NCBI GenBank assembly: GCA_002431545.1
Contig: DJFY01000079.1
Location: 6,449-31,296 of the forward strand
Direction: 5' to 3'
Length of the DNA stretch: 24,848 nucleotides
Origin: Cellvibrionales bacterium UBA5860
GTDB lineage: Bacteria; Pseudomonadota; Gammaproteobacteria; Pseudomonadales; Porticoccaceae
Shown here: piece by piece, positions 1-8,278 of the stretch
How the letters are laid out: each line of letters begins with the position of its first letter
Position numbering within the stretch: the first letter of the stretch is position 1
Made by a program: the position numbers and the translations under genes
Notes under the pieces: model-generated
What the model saw: the letters and a program-made list of their open reading frames with translations, nothing else
Database searches by the model: none
Told to the model about the DNA's origin: nothing

Positions 1-909
1 CTGGAAAAAGTCCCTTTCTATCCACAGCGGACCAATCACTGCGGGCCGGCAGCTCTGGCCACTGTTGCCAGCTTTGCCGGCGCTGAAGTCGACGTCGACC
101 AATTTGCCAAACAGGTTTACCTGCCAGGTAAAGAAGGTAGTCTGCAGTACGACCTGCTGGGCGCGGCACGCAGAAATAACCTGGTGCCCTATGTCATCGA
201 CAGCGATCCCCAGGCCATCGCTAATCTCTTACACCAGGGCTATCCCGTATTGGTATTGCAAAACCTTGGCTTGAAAATACTGCCGCGGTGGCACTATGCC
301 GTCGTCATCGGTTACCAGCCCAAGACCGGGCACTTCATACTTCGCTCCGGGAACGAGCACCGCAAAAAAGTGCCTCACAAGCGTTTTCTCTCATCCTGGC
401 GTAAAGCCGGTGCCTGGGGTGTTGTCGTACTGCAACCGGAGCAAATACCGGCGGGCATCGACAAATCGCGTTACCTAGAGGCGCTGACAGTCCTCGAAGG
501 TATCGCCAGGCCGACAACCATGATCCGGGCCTTTGAAGCCGCCGCGCAGCGCTGGCCTTCTAGCGATCGACCGGTTGTCGGTCTCGGCAACGCCTACTAC
601 GCGGCTGGGCAACTGGCCGCCGCCGAAGCCACCTTTAGAAAACTCCTCTCCCTCCAGCCACAACATCTGGTCGCACGCAACAACCTTGCACATCTGCTGG
701 CAAAACGGGATTGCCTGAGCGCTGCACTGGCAGAAGCCGAATTAGCCATACGTGCTGTCGACACCAACCACCCCCTTTGGCCTTCACTTAAGGACACGAT
801 GGAGGAAATCAAGGCGCTGCAGGCCATCGAGAGGTCGCGCCCGCCCAACGCATCGCCCCGAAACATACCCGGCGCCGCGCCATGTAATGACACTCACGAG
901 AGACGGTAG
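1..909 (+). CDS. PA2778-family C39-like cysteine peptidase with TPR tail (5' end outside window)
   Basis: The frame is open from base 1 to the TAG at 907-909, so 302 codons are visible and the N-terminus, probably including a signal peptide, lies upstream. The start of the visible part carries a papain-like/C39 active-site motif, N-H-C-G-P-A-A-L, with the likely nucleophile Cys at visible codon 14. A matching His lies in W-H-Y-A-V-V-I-G-Y at codon 98. The C-terminal half, about codons 185-260, is Ala/Leu-rich with TPR-like helices (for example G-N-A-Y-Y-A-A-G-Q-L). A C39-like domain followed by TPRs is the layout of the PA2778 family, proteins of unknown substrate that are usually exported or lipid-anchored. 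A methionine at 184 would give a shorter product but would remove the catalytic Cys, so it is not the true start. The family call is confident; the substrate is unknown. Confidence 0.8.
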   Translation: MEKVPFYPQRTNHCGPAALATVASFAGAEVDVDQFAKQVYLPGKEGSLQYDLLGAARRNNLVPYVIDSDPQAIANLLHQGYPVLVLQNLGLKILPRWHYAVVIGYQPKTGHFILRSGNEHRKKVPHKRFLSSWRKAGAWGVVVLQPEQIPAGIDKSRYLEALTVLEGIARPTTMIRAFEAAAQRWPSSDRPVVGLGNAYYAAGQLAAAEATFRKLLSLQPQHLVARNNLAHLLAKRDCLSAALAEAELAIRAVDTNHPLWPSLKDTMEEIKALQAIERSRPPNASPRNIPGAAPCNDTHERR

Positions 910-983
910 CGAGTCGCTGCCCGGGCTGTTACAGTCCTCAGCCTGCACAACACGCATATTTGTGAGCACCGATAAATACGTCC

Positions 984-1913
984 ATGACTTTACCTGGCCA
1001 GGTCAAATTATTTGAGGTAGGCCCCAGGGATGGCCTGCAAAATGAATCTACCCCCGTAGACACTGCCACCAAGGTCGCTCTGGTAGAAAAACTCGCCGAC
1101 GCTGGTCTCAAGGCCATCGAAACCGGCAGTTTTGTCAGTCCCAGGTGGGTACCTCAGATGGCCGGGAGCGAAGCGGTATTTGGCCAAATCCAGCGCAGGC
1201 CGGGCGTGCGTTATTCGGCGCTGACACCAAACCTGCGTGGCCTGGAACGGGCCATTGCGGCCGGTGCATCTGAAGTCGCCGTGTTTATCGCAGCCAGCGA
1301 AAGTTTCAGCCGCAAAAACACCAATTGCAGCATTGCCGAAGGCGTGGATCGCTCGGCAAAGCTCGCGCAAGCGGCCCTGGCCCAGGGCTTACCGGTACGC
1401 GGCTATATTTCCGTTGCCGCGGGTTGTCCCTACGAGGGTGAGGTGCCGGTGACGAATCTGGCGCCGTTGGCGCAGGCTCTGGTTGACATGGGGTGCTATG
1501 AGGTCTCGCTGGGAGATTCTATCGGTGTCGCCACGCCGGGAAAGACAAAATCGATCGTCGAGACAATCACTACGGTGGTCCCACTGGAAAAAATCGCGCT
1601 CCATCTGCACGACACCTATGGTCAGGCGCTGGCTAATATCTACGCGGCACTGGAAATGGGCGTGGCGACCTATGACAGCTCCATCGCCGGACTCGGAGGT
1701 TGCCCCTACGCGCCCGGGGCCACTGGCAACGTTGCCACAGAAAACATCGTGTACATGCTGAATGGCCTGGGCGTTGCGCACGGCATCGACCTGGAGGCAC
1801 TGGTTGCGGCTGGCGACTTTATCACGCGCAAGCTCAACCGGCGCAACGAATCCGGGGTCGCGCGCGCCATGATCGCCGCCGTCTCCCGTCAGGAGCACAA
1901 CCAAATCGACTAA
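984..1913 (+). CDS. mvaB: Hydroxymethylglutaryl-CoA lyase
   Basis: A 309-residue protein of full family length. It splits 3-hydroxy-3-methylglutaryl-CoA into acetoacetate and acetyl-CoA, the last step of leucine degradation, in the cytosol. The N-terminal motif V-G-P-R-D-G-L-Q-N-E holds the metal-binding Asp and catalytic Arg of the HMGL-like TIM barrel. The segment H-L-H-D-T-Y-G-Q carries the two metal-ligand His residues. The signature G-L-G-G-C-P-Y-A-P-G-A-T-G-N holds the active-site-loop Cys. No other leucine or isovaleryl-CoA catabolic gene is adjacent. The upstream gap is 74 bp with no strong Shine-Dalgarno, and the ATG at 984 fits the usual start, with the barrel beginning a few residues in. 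Downstream it converges on nadA. Confidence 0.95.
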   Translation: MTLPGQVKLFEVGPRDGLQNESTPVDTATKVALVEKLADAGLKAIETGSFVSPRWVPQMAGSEAVFGQIQRRPGVRYSALTPNLRGLERAIAAGASEVAVFIAASESFSRKNTNCSIAEGVDRSAKLAQAALAQGLPVRGYISVAAGCPYEGEVPVTNLAPLAQALVDMGCYEVSLGDSIGVATPGKTKSIVETITTVVPLEKIALHLHDTYGQALANIYAALEMGVATYDSSIAGLGGCPYAPGATGNVATENIVYMLNGLGVAHGIDLEALVAAGDFITRKLNRRNESGVARAMIAAVSRQEHNQID

Positions 1914-1960
1914 ACTCTTTTATGGTGCCGGGTACCGGGGAGCATACCGGCGCGGCGAGT

Positions 1961-3055
1961 CTAACGCTGACCAGCCAGCTGCTGCTCGCGAAAATCCAGC
2001 ATACGCTGGAGGGAGATCATAGCGCGTCGACCCAGTTCGGCGTCGACCAGAATCTCATTGTTGCCCTGTTCCAGGGAGTCGCGCATATTTTTCAGATGAT
2101 TCATCGCCATCCACGGACAATTGGCGCAGCTGCGGCAAGTCGCGCCGTGACCGGCGGTGGGTGCGATAATCAGTTCCTTATCCGGAGCCGCCTGCTGCAT
2201 CTTATAGAAAATGCCCTCGTCGGTAGCGACGATCATCCGGGGGTTGGGCAGAGTACGCGCTGCTTCGATCAACTGAGAGGTCGAACCCACTGCGTCGGCA
2301 ATCTCGATGACATTTGCCGGCGACTCCGGGTGCACCAGGATAGCGGCATCCGGATAAACCTGAAGCAGATCCTGCAAGCCGCGGATTTTAAATTCCTCGT
2401 GCACCACGCAGCTGCCATCCCACAGCAACATATCTGCTCCAGTCTGTTGCTGCACGTAGTGCCCCAGATGCTTGTCCGGGGCCCATAGAATTTTATCGCC
2501 TTCGCTATCCAGGTAATCCACCACATCGAGAGCAATGCTCGACGTCACCACCCAGTCGGCACGCGCCTTGACGGCGGCGGAAGTATTGGCGTAAACCACA
2601 ACAGTACGATCGGGATGTTGATCGCAAAAGGCGGAGAATTCCTCCGCGGGACAACCAATATCCAGCGAGCAGGTCGCTTCCAGGGTCGGCATCAGAACGG
2701 TTTTTTCCGGCGTCAGTATCTTTGCCGTCTCGCCCATGAATTTCACACCGGCGACAATTAGTGTAGAAGCCTGGTGATTTTTCCCAAAGCGGGCCATTTC
2801 CAGAGAATCCGACACGATGCCACCGGTTTCCTCGGCCAGCGCCTGAATCTCGGGATGCGTATAGTAATGAGCGACGATCACCGCGTCCCGGTCGACCAGT
2901 AACTGTTTTATTTGCTCTTTGTATTGCTCTTGTTCGCGGGGTGTCTCGTCGGCAACGACCGGAATACCATCGAGGAAGCGCTCTACTGTCTTCCTCAGTT
3001 CAGGATTTTCCGCAATACGGGCCTTGTTTGACTCGGCCGGTGGTAAAACTGGCAT
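1961..3055 (-). CDS. nadA: Quinolinate synthase NadA
   Basis: A 364-residue [4Fe-4S] enzyme that condenses iminoaspartate with dihydroxyacetone phosphate to quinolinate in de novo NAD synthesis. Cys129, Cys216 and Cys313 lie at a constant offset of 16 from the three cluster ligands of E. coli NadA (113, 200, 297). The last sits in a C-x-x-C-x-x-C motif (307, 310, 313), as in E. coli. The motifs V-A-H-Y-Y-T-H-P-E, S-D-S-L-E-M-A and G-V-K-F-M-G-E-T-A-K are also typical. It is the last gene of a leftward series, 76 bp after the MOSC gene, with a candidate extended -10 promoter in that gap. No nadB or nadC is next to it, but an aspartate dehydrogenase that could supply iminoaspartate lies at 24017-24778. 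Confidence 0.96.
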   Translation of the reverse strand: MPVLPPAESNKARIAENPELRKTVERFLDGIPVVADETPREQEQYKEQIKQLLVDRDAVIVAHYYTHPEIQALAEETGGIVSDSLEMARFGKNHQASTLIVAGVKFMGETAKILTPEKTVLMPTLEATCSLDIGCPAEEFSAFCDQHPDRTVVVYANTSAAVKARADWVVTSSIALDVVDYLDSEGDKILWAPDKHLGHYVQQQTGADMLLWDGSCVVHEEFKIRGLQDLLQVYPDAAILVHPESPANVIEIADAVGSTSQLIEAARTLPNPRMIVATDEGIFYKMQQAAPDKELIIAPTAGHGATCRSCANCPWMAMNHLKNMRDSLEQGNNEILVDAELGRRAMISLQRMLDFREQQLAGQR

Positions 3056-3085
3056 GGCTACAGACTAGAGGAGATATTCCGCCCA

Positions 3086-3094
3086 ATTTTAGCA
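3086..3094 (-). promoter_or_regulatory. Candidate extended -10 element for nadA
   Basis: Read on the minus strand, the MOSC-nadA gap contains TGC-TAAAAT, matching the extended -10 form TGnTATAAT in all but one hexamer position. It lies about 30 bp upstream of the nadA ATG. No good -35 hexamer is visible at the right distance, as is common for extended -10 promoters. It would let nadA be transcribed separately from the MOSC gene. Confidence 0.35.
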
Positions 3095-3131
3095 TAAAGA
3101 CTCGCGGTGACCGGGCAGGCGAACACAAGCT

Positions 3132-3929
3132 TCAAATCAGCTCGACCGCGTCACCCGGATAGATCAGCCCCTCCACCAGCACGGCGGCGTAGACACCGGC
3201 AATGCGCTCGTGGGCTTTGGTAACCTGACGCAATATCGAAGGGTCGGCTGCACCCGAATCTGGATCGTAGGTGATCATCGCGCAACGACCATCCCTGGCG
3301 ACAATCGAAATGACCACCTTGTCGCCAATCCTGAGTCTTCGCTCCACCAGTTTGCTCTCGGCAAAACCATCCAGGCCGCTGCCCTCGCACCAGTCAATAT
3401 AGATATTAGCGCGAAAGCGCCGCGCATCGACCGGCCTGCCCAGTTCTTCCGACAACTGGAGTATAGTCTGGTTGGCGATCAACGAGAGTGGCCGGCAATC
3501 CGTCATCGCCCGATCGGAGCGGCTCAAAGTGAACTGTCCGGCGTCCCGCTCGGTTCCGGCAAGGTGCTGAATCAGCGCCTCATCATCGATCGCAAAGCTT
3601 GTGCCATCCGGTGTCGTCACATCGACAGCCAACTGCGCCGGCGCACTGTACAGGGGCGTAATACCCACACTCGTAGACTCGGCCTCAGCCCAGCTTACCG
3701 GTTGTCGCGCGTGCTCAGGATAACGAAATCGCGGCGTATAAAGCAGCAGTGGCTGGTACTCCCGCCCGGTGAAATAAGGGAAAAACGCCATACTCCCGGG
3801 ATATTGAAAGGCAAACAAACGATCGCCATAGACGCCAGAGTAACCCACAAAAGCAGTGTCGACCTGCTCGCCACGCATGCTTTTAACCGGGTACCGCCAC
3901 AGGCTGGCGACGGTGCCGATCTGCGTCAT
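3132..3929 (-). CDS. MOSC domain-containing protein
   Basis: A 265-residue protein. The N-terminus (I-G-T-V-A-S-L-W-R-Y-P-V-K-S-M-R-G-E) is the MOSC N-terminal beta-barrel motif. The C-terminal half (about residues 130-260) is a MOSC domain, with R-F-R-A-N-I-Y-I-D and the segment A-R-D-G-R-C-A-M-I-T-Y-D-P holding the conserved Cys that in this family binds molybdenum or carries sulfur. Related proteins (YcbX, mARC) reduce N-hydroxylated compounds using molybdenum cofactor, but there is no fused ferredoxin domain here, so partner and substrate are unknown. The start ATG has an excellent Shine-Dalgarno, AGGAGG, at 3935-3940. It lies between the PNPOx-like gene and nadA on the same strand and may be co-transcribed with the former. 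Confidence 0.88.
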   Translation of the reverse strand: MTQIGTVASLWRYPVKSMRGEQVDTAFVGYSGVYGDRLFAFQYPGSMAFFPYFTGREYQPLLLYTPRFRYPEHARQPVSWAEAESTSVGITPLYSAPAQLAVDVTTPDGTSFAIDDEALIQHLAGTERDAGQFTLSRSDRAMTDCRPLSLIANQTILQLSEELGRPVDARRFRANIYIDWCEGSGLDGFAESKLVERRLRIGDKVVISIVARDGRCAMITYDPDSGAADPSILRQVTKAHERIAGVYAAVLVEGLIYPGDAVELI

Positions 3930-3934
3930 CTAAC

Positions 3935-3940
3935 CCTCCT
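3935..3940 (-). promoter_or_regulatory. Ribosome binding site of the MOSC gene
   Basis: A perfect AGGAGG on the minus strand lies 5 nt upstream of the ATG at 3929. It fixes the start and suggests strong translation. Confidence 0.75.
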
Positions 3941-3995
3941 TCTCGGCAAAAAAAATTACCGCGAAAAAATGAACGATTATAAAACCAATCCCCGC

Positions 3996-4577
3996 TTATT
4001 TTTTGTCGGGCAAGACATCGGCCACCACCTCCCAGGATTTCCACTCGGGGTCCGGCGTCGGCACGCCCGCCCGCGGCACATATTCGGACTCCCCCTGGCT
4101 GGCCACCGGGTGGATATACCGCGGACAGTTAATAAAAACGTTGCGCACTTTAATGCGTACGATCAATTGCGCCTCGTGATATTCGCCAAGTAAGGCGTCA
4201 TCGACACTGACCGTAGCAGTACCGTGCAGGCGCAGGCGATGTGGCTCTTCGAAATCTATAAACAGTAGGCCCACGTGGCTATTGACGCTTAGATTGCCTG
4301 CACTGAAGAACATGCCGTTACCATCATAAAGTGGAAAAGCAATGTTTTTGTCATCGAGAACTCGAACGAAACCTGTTGCACCACCCTTGTAGGAGACCGT
4401 TGGACGCCCTTGGTCGTCTACGGTGCTAAGAAAAAACATATTGCGCGAAGCGATAAACTGCCGCGCTTCTTCATCGATAAAATCATGCACCACCAGTTCG
4501 TTGACGCGATCCGCCAGGGGCCGTGTACCGAACTGATCCTGTAGTGCGCGATTACCCTGATGATAGATTTCGGTCAT
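3996..4577 (-). CDS. Pyridoxamine 5'-phosphate oxidase-like FMN-binding protein
   Basis: A 193-residue protein from the ATG at 4577. A longer ORF runs to 4703, but the 42 extra residues look untranslated, and the 4577 ATG has GGGAG nine bases upstream (4587-4591). The sequence shows a split-barrel flavin fold: F-I-A-S-R-N-M-F-F-L-S-T-V-D-D-Q-G-R-P-T-V-S-Y-K-G, followed by N-S-H-V-G-L-L-F-I-D and R-L-R-L-H-G-T-A-T-V. This is the layout of the PNPOx-like Pfam family, whose members bind FMN or F420 and act on varied small molecules. It is probably not the PdxH of vitamin B6 salvage. It is first in the leftward series with the MOSC gene (66 bp apart) and divergent from the EEP-family gene. The exact substrate cannot be told. 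Confidence 0.85.
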   Translation of the reverse strand: MTEIYHQGNRALQDQFGTRPLADRVNELVVHDFIDEEARQFIASRNMFFLSTVDDQGRPTVSYKGGATGFVRVLDDKNIAFPLYDGNGMFFSAGNLSVNSHVGLLFIDFEEPHRLRLHGTATVSVDDALLGEYHEAQLIVRIKVRNVFINCPRYIHPVASQGESEYVPRAGVPTPDPEWKSWEVVADVLPDKK

Positions 4578-4586
4578 TTTTATTAT

Positions 4587-4591
4587 CTCCC
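4587..4591 (-). promoter_or_regulatory. Ribosome binding site deciding the PNPOx-like start
   Basis: GGGAG on the minus strand, nine bases before the ATG at 4577. No comparable site precedes the longer alternative start at 4703. Confidence 0.6.
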
Positions 4592-4740
4592 GTTGCCTCG
4601 CAACAGTAGCGGATTCGCAGAAATGCCGCAAACACCTCAAGCTGGCAGTCGGCTCTGTTAAAAAGAAGTCCGTCCTGTTAATAAGTTCTCCGCGATTCAG
4701 CAAGCCAATGCTGCCGCGCCCCCAACCCCGGCACAGACAC

Positions 4741-4769
4741 TTAACGCTGTTCCCAGGCTATGCTATAAA
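4741..4769 (+). promoter_or_regulatory. Sigma-70-type promoter for the EEP-family gene
   Basis: TTAACG at 4741-4746 is followed by a 17-bp spacer and TATAAA at 4764-4769, with TGC directly before the -10 box (extended -10). Transcription would start near 4776. The promoter lies downstream of the ATG at 4708, which argues against that start and for the TTG at 4822. Confidence 0.55.
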
Positions 4770-4821
4770 GCCCGCTGATCTCGCTCTCGGCTCCCAGCAG
4801 CCCACCCCAGACGTAATTCTG

Positions 4822-5574
4822 TTGAAACTTCGTATAATCACCTACAACATCCACCGCGCCATAGGTCTCGACCGCCGCTTTCAACCCGACCGCATTATAA
4901 AAATACTCGCCGACCACCAAGCCGACATCGTACTGCTGCAAGAAGTTGACGAAGGCGCGCCGCGCTCAAAAGAACAGGATATGGCGCGGGAAATCGCAGA
5001 AGCCCTGGATTTTCCACACTACGCAGCCGGGCACAACGTGAGCTTACGTAAAGGTCGCTATGGCAATGCCACCCTGAGCCGCTTTCCTATCGTTCGCGAA
5101 CGCAACATTGACCTCACGGTGGACGGACGCAAGCGTCGCGGTTGTCAGCACACAGCAATAGAGATCGACAATGAAAAACAATCGCATCGACTCGAAATAT
5201 TTAACCTGCACCTCGGCCTGTCGCCACTGGAACGTCAGCGCCAGTCGGGCATTTTGATGCGTTCTAGAGAGTTTACCGATATCGACGAACACGCCGCATG
5301 TATCGTTGGCGGCGATTTTAACGACTGGCTATCGCGCCTGCGCGCGCTTTATGTCGAGGGCATGTCGCTACACTGCGCCACCGACAGCGAAACGCGAATT
5401 CGAACCCGCCCAATAAAAACCTACCCCTCCTTCGCACCACGCGGGGGCCTGGATCGAATCTATTACCGGGGAGGGCTGCGGCTGCAATCCGCTTTCGCCT
5501 GTCGCCATCAGGTCGCCCGCGTTGCCAGCGATCACCTGCCCGTGATCGCCGACTTTGAGTTGCACAGGGAATAG
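4822..5574 (+). CDS. Endonuclease/exonuclease/phosphatase (EEP) family hydrolase
   Basis: A 250-residue protein from a TTG at 4822. Its metal-dependent phosphodiesterase fold shows R-I-I-T-Y-N-I-H at the N-terminus, L-L-Q-E-V-D-E-G with the metal-ligand Glu, N-L-H-L-G-L-S-P-L-E-R, G-G-D-F-N-D-W and the C-terminal S-D-H-L-P-V-I-A-D-F with the catalytic Asp-His pair. Family members cleave phosphodiester bonds in nucleic acids, phospholipids or inositol phosphates; the substrate here is unknown. An ATG at 4708 extends the frame by 38 residues, but these are unlike the family and the best promoter (4741-4769) lies inside that stretch. No strong Shine-Dalgarno precedes the TTG, so the start is less certain than the gene. 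Its stop is only 3 bp from the convergent CopB gene. Confidence 0.85.
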   Translation: MKLRIITYNIHRAIGLDRRFQPDRIIKILADHQADIVLLQEVDEGAPRSKEQDMAREIAEALDFPHYAAGHNVSLRKGRYGNATLSRFPIVRERNIDLTVDGRKRRGCQHTAIEIDNEKQSHRLEIFNLHLGLSPLERQRQSGILMRSREFTDIDEHAACIVGGDFNDWLSRLRALYVEGMSLHCATDSETRIRTRPIKTYPSFAPRGGLDRIYYRGGLRLQSAFACRHQVARVASDHLPVIADFELHRE

Positions 5575-5577
5575 CAT

Positions 5578-6297
5578 TTAAAACCAGAGGCGAACACCGG
5601 CAACCCATTGGGCTGAATCGCTATCCGCACCGGCATCACGGGCAAATTTGCCACTGTTGCCATACAGCCTGTGCCAGTTGAAACCGATATAGGGCTGGAT
5701 TTCACGCGTCACGCGATAACGCAAACGCAGACCTGCCTCGAGATCAGCCAGCCCCGCACCGACACCGGTGTCCCGGTCATTTTCCCCATACAGGTTAACT
5801 TCCAGTTCCGGCACCAACAGCAAGCGTTGACTTAACAGCAGTTCATATTCGGCCTGCAGGCGGAGTGCAGAACGGCCTTCGCTGCCCAGAAAGAAAGCTA
5901 TCTCCATTTCGACAAAACCCGGCGCCAGGCCCTTAGCGCCTATACTCAGCCAGTGCCTCTCGGTTCCCGGTTGCCAATCGGCACGCCACCCCACTCGCGC
6001 ATCCCAAAATGGCGACAGGGCGCGGCTGTACAACATTTGGGTCTCTATTTCTTCTTCGGCATCGTCGCTACTCAGCCCTTCCGTTTTAATCCACAGCTTG
6101 TCGAGGTCCCGACCCAGCCAAAGGTCGGCTTCCCATGCCACGGGGTTCTCCCCGGATTGATCCCGCCATTCAAGTTGATCGACAAGCAAACTGGCGAGCA
6201 CCGGGTCGTCATTGCCACCGGCCAGGCATTGCGCCGCCGAGAGCGCAATAAATAGGCCCATCGCCGGAAAGAGTCGGTATTTTTTTGGCTGAGTCAT
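5578..6297 (-). CDS. copB: Copper resistance protein CopB (outer membrane)
   Basis: A 239-residue protein with a signal peptide (L-F-I-A-L-S-A-A-Q-C-L-A-G around residues 15-27), then a beta-strand-rich body ending in aromatic W-V-A-G-V-R-L-W-F, typical of an outer-membrane barrel. Recognisable CopB/PcoB segments are D-Q-L-E-W-R, W-E-A-D-L-W-L-G-R-D, D-A-R-V-G-W-R and Q-P-Y-I-G-F-N-W. Some CopB proteins carry a long Met/His-rich N-terminal region; this one does not. The ATG overlaps the CopA stop by four bases (ATGA), so the two are translationally coupled. CopB is thought to sequester or pass copper at the outer membrane. Confidence 0.9.
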   Translation of the reverse strand: MTQPKKYRLFPAMGLFIALSAAQCLAGGNDDPVLASLLVDQLEWRDQSGENPVAWEADLWLGRDLDKLWIKTEGLSSDDAEEEIETQMLYSRALSPFWDARVGWRADWQPGTERHWLSIGAKGLAPGFVEMEIAFFLGSEGRSALRLQAEYELLLSQRLLLVPELEVNLYGENDRDTGVGAGLADLEAGLRLRYRVTREIQPYIGFNWHRLYGNSGKFARDAGADSDSAQWVAGVRLWF

Positions 6298-8177
6298 ATC
6301 ACTCTAACCTCCCGAAACATGCCCAACATGTGATACAGGAGATGGCAGTGATAGGCCCATCTGCCACGCGCATCGGCAGTCACCAGATAACTGATTTTTG
6401 CCCCGGGTTGAACGACAACAGTATGTTTGCGGGGCATAAAGTCGCCATCGCCGCTTTCCAGATCACTCCACATCCCGTGCAGGTGAACGGGATGGTTCAT
6501 CATGGTGTCATTGACCAGCGTAAAACGAATCCGCTCGCCGTATGACAACTCGAGCGGCGCCGCATCTGTGTATTTCACGCCGTCAAAGGACCACATATAG
6601 CGCGCCATATTGCCAGTCACATGGAGCTGGATTTCCCGCTCCGGGTCTCTGGGATCCGGCGTGCCGTAGCGGTGCCTCAGGTCAGCATAGGTGAGTACCG
6701 TTCTGTCATAAAGCCGTCGGTGCTCGCGCAAACCGACACCCGGATCCGATAGCCGGTATTCTGGGGCATCTGCACGCATATCCACGTGCGGACCGAACTC
6801 CTCTGGCTTATGGTAGACCGGTGCTGCGCTACCCATACCCGCGGTGCTCGGGCCGGACGACGCCACGACCTCGCTGTGCATGAGATGAGCACCATGCCCA
6901 CTAGAACTGTGAGGCTGCGCCACGCGATGCGCATGACCCGGTGCACGCGCAACAGAAACTGTGTGGCCATCGGGTTTGGCATGTCCGGCCTGTGCGTGGT
7001 AACCGGCATGGCCACGCATACCCATATCCATATGACTCAACACCGGTTTCGGATCCATCGGCGGGACGTCGGCCCGCATGCTCGCGTGTGGCGCCAACGT
7101 GCCCCGCGCATAACCGCTACGGTCGATAGCCTGAGCAAACACGCAATAAGCCACATCGCTCTCCGGCTCGACGACCACATCGTAGGTCTCGGCAACGCCA
7201 ATGCGGAAATCATCGACGCTTACCGGCTGCACCGGCTGCCCGTCGGCCTCGATCACTTTCATTTTGAGCCCGGGAATACGCACGTCGAAAAATGTCATCG
7301 CCGCCGCGTTGATAAATCGCAACCGTACTTTTTCTCCAGGCTTGAACAGCGCACGCCATCCCAGGTCGGGCGTCTGACCATTCATCAAAAAAGTGTAGGT
7401 CAACCCGGTAACGTCGGAAATATCCCGATCGCTCATGCGCATACGACTCCACATGGCCCGCTCGCGCCAGGTCTGGCCTAAGCCCCTGTCCCGAATGTCG
7501 CGCCATAAATCCGATGTCGTGCGCTCGTTGACATTAAAATAGTGGCTTTGCTTTTTCAGAGTGTGGTAAATCTGCTCAGGTTGACGATCGCTCCAGTCAG
7601 ACAGCATCACCACGTAATCGCGATCGACTGGAAACGGTTCCGGGTCGCGTGGGTGTATCACGATCGCCCCGTAATGCCCGGTCTGCTCCTGAAACCCGGA
7701 GTGACTGTGGTACCAGTAAGTGCCGTGTTGCTTGACATCAAAGGCGTAGGTAAAGGTCTCGCCAGGCTTGATACCGGCAAAACTCAGTCCCGGCACACCA
7801 TCCATGTGCGTCGGCAGTATCATGCCGTGCCAGTGAATAGACGTGTCTTCGGCAAGGCGATTAGTCACGGCGATCTGAACTTTTTCTCCCTCCCTCCAGT
7901 GCAGCACTGGACCAGGTATGGTGCTGTTAATCGTCGTCGCAATGCGCTCGCGACCAGTGAAATTTATAGTCTGGTAGTTTATGTCGAGCGCAAAGCGAGT
8001 CCCGTAGAGTGCCGGTGGCGCGAGTATTTTGGCGCCCGCCGATTGCCCCAGGGTAAACCCGGGGATTGCAGACGTGGTTCCCAATGCCGCTATACCGCTT
8101 AAAAATTTGCGTCGCGTGGGCAATGGCTCGCTGTGCCGACTGGCAATGGCCTCGCGATCCGGTTGTCGATCATTCAT
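6294..8177 (-). CDS. copA: Copper resistance multicopper oxidase CopA (periplasmic)
   Basis: A 627-residue multicopper oxidase exported by the Tat system: a T-R-R-K-F-L-S motif at residues 21-27 is followed by a hydrophobic stretch. The four copper-binding motifs are present: H-W-H-G-M, W-Y-H-S-H-S-G, H-P-V-H-L-H-G-M and H-C-H-L-L-Y-H-M-L-G-M, the last with the type 1 Cys, His and Met ligands. Between the second and third cupredoxin domains lies a long insert rich in His and Met (about residues 380-445), as in PcoA/CopA, probably for binding extra Cu(I) or Cu(II). It oxidises Cu(I) and helps detoxify periplasmic copper. A GAGG Shine-Dalgarno lies 7 nt before the ATG. It is second in a CopL-like/CopA/CopB transcription unit, overlapping copB by 4 bp. 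Confidence 0.95.
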   Translation of the reverse strand: MNDRQPDREAIASRHSEPLPTRRKFLSGIAALGTTSAIPGFTLGQSAGAKILAPPALYGTRFALDINYQTINFTGRERIATTINSTIPGPVLHWREGEKVQIAVTNRLAEDTSIHWHGMILPTHMDGVPGLSFAGIKPGETFTYAFDVKQHGTYWYHSHSGFQEQTGHYGAIVIHPRDPEPFPVDRDYVVMLSDWSDRQPEQIYHTLKKQSHYFNVNERTTSDLWRDIRDRGLGQTWRERAMWSRMRMSDRDISDVTGLTYTFLMNGQTPDLGWRALFKPGEKVRLRFINAAAMTFFDVRIPGLKMKVIEADGQPVQPVSVDDFRIGVAETYDVVVEPESDVAYCVFAQAIDRSGYARGTLAPHASMRADVPPMDPKPVLSHMDMGMRGHAGYHAQAGHAKPDGHTVSVARAPGHAHRVAQPHSSSGHGAHLMHSEVVASSGPSTAGMGSAAPVYHKPEEFGPHVDMRADAPEYRLSDPGVGLREHRRLYDRTVLTYADLRHRYGTPDPRDPEREIQLHVTGNMARYMWSFDGVKYTDAAPLELSYGERIRFTLVNDTMMNHPVHLHGMWSDLESGDGDFMPRKHTVVVQPGAKISYLVTADARGRWAYHCHLLYHMLGMFREVRVI

Positions 8178-8278
8178 TCTCCATCCTCACTAAAACTCTG
8201 AAACGAACACTGCAGCTTGCGCCGCAGGGCAGCCCGATAGACGCCGGGAGCTGCCGGCGAATCACTTTACTTGGAAGA

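Noticed and set aside
184..909. An ATG at 184 as the start of the first gene
   Set aside because: The frame is open to base 1 and the catalytic Cys motif lies upstream of 184, so the gene continues beyond the window.
1923..1953. A G+C-rich imperfect hairpin between HMG-CoA lyase and nadA as a shared terminator
   Set aside because: The stem has a bulge and no T-run follows on either strand.
1700..2488. A 262-codon plus-strand frame across the HMG-CoA lyase end and nadA
   Set aside because: It is a shadow: the sequence is antisense to nadA and out of frame with the lyase, with no recognisable domain.
3210..4193. A 327-codon plus-strand frame antisense to the MOSC and PNPOx-like genes
   Set aside because: It covers two well-supported genes on the other strand and has no family motifs.
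4578..4703. 42-residue N-terminal extension of the PNPOx-like protein
   Set aside because: No Shine-Dalgarno and no family likeness; the ATG at 4577 has a well-placed GGGAG.
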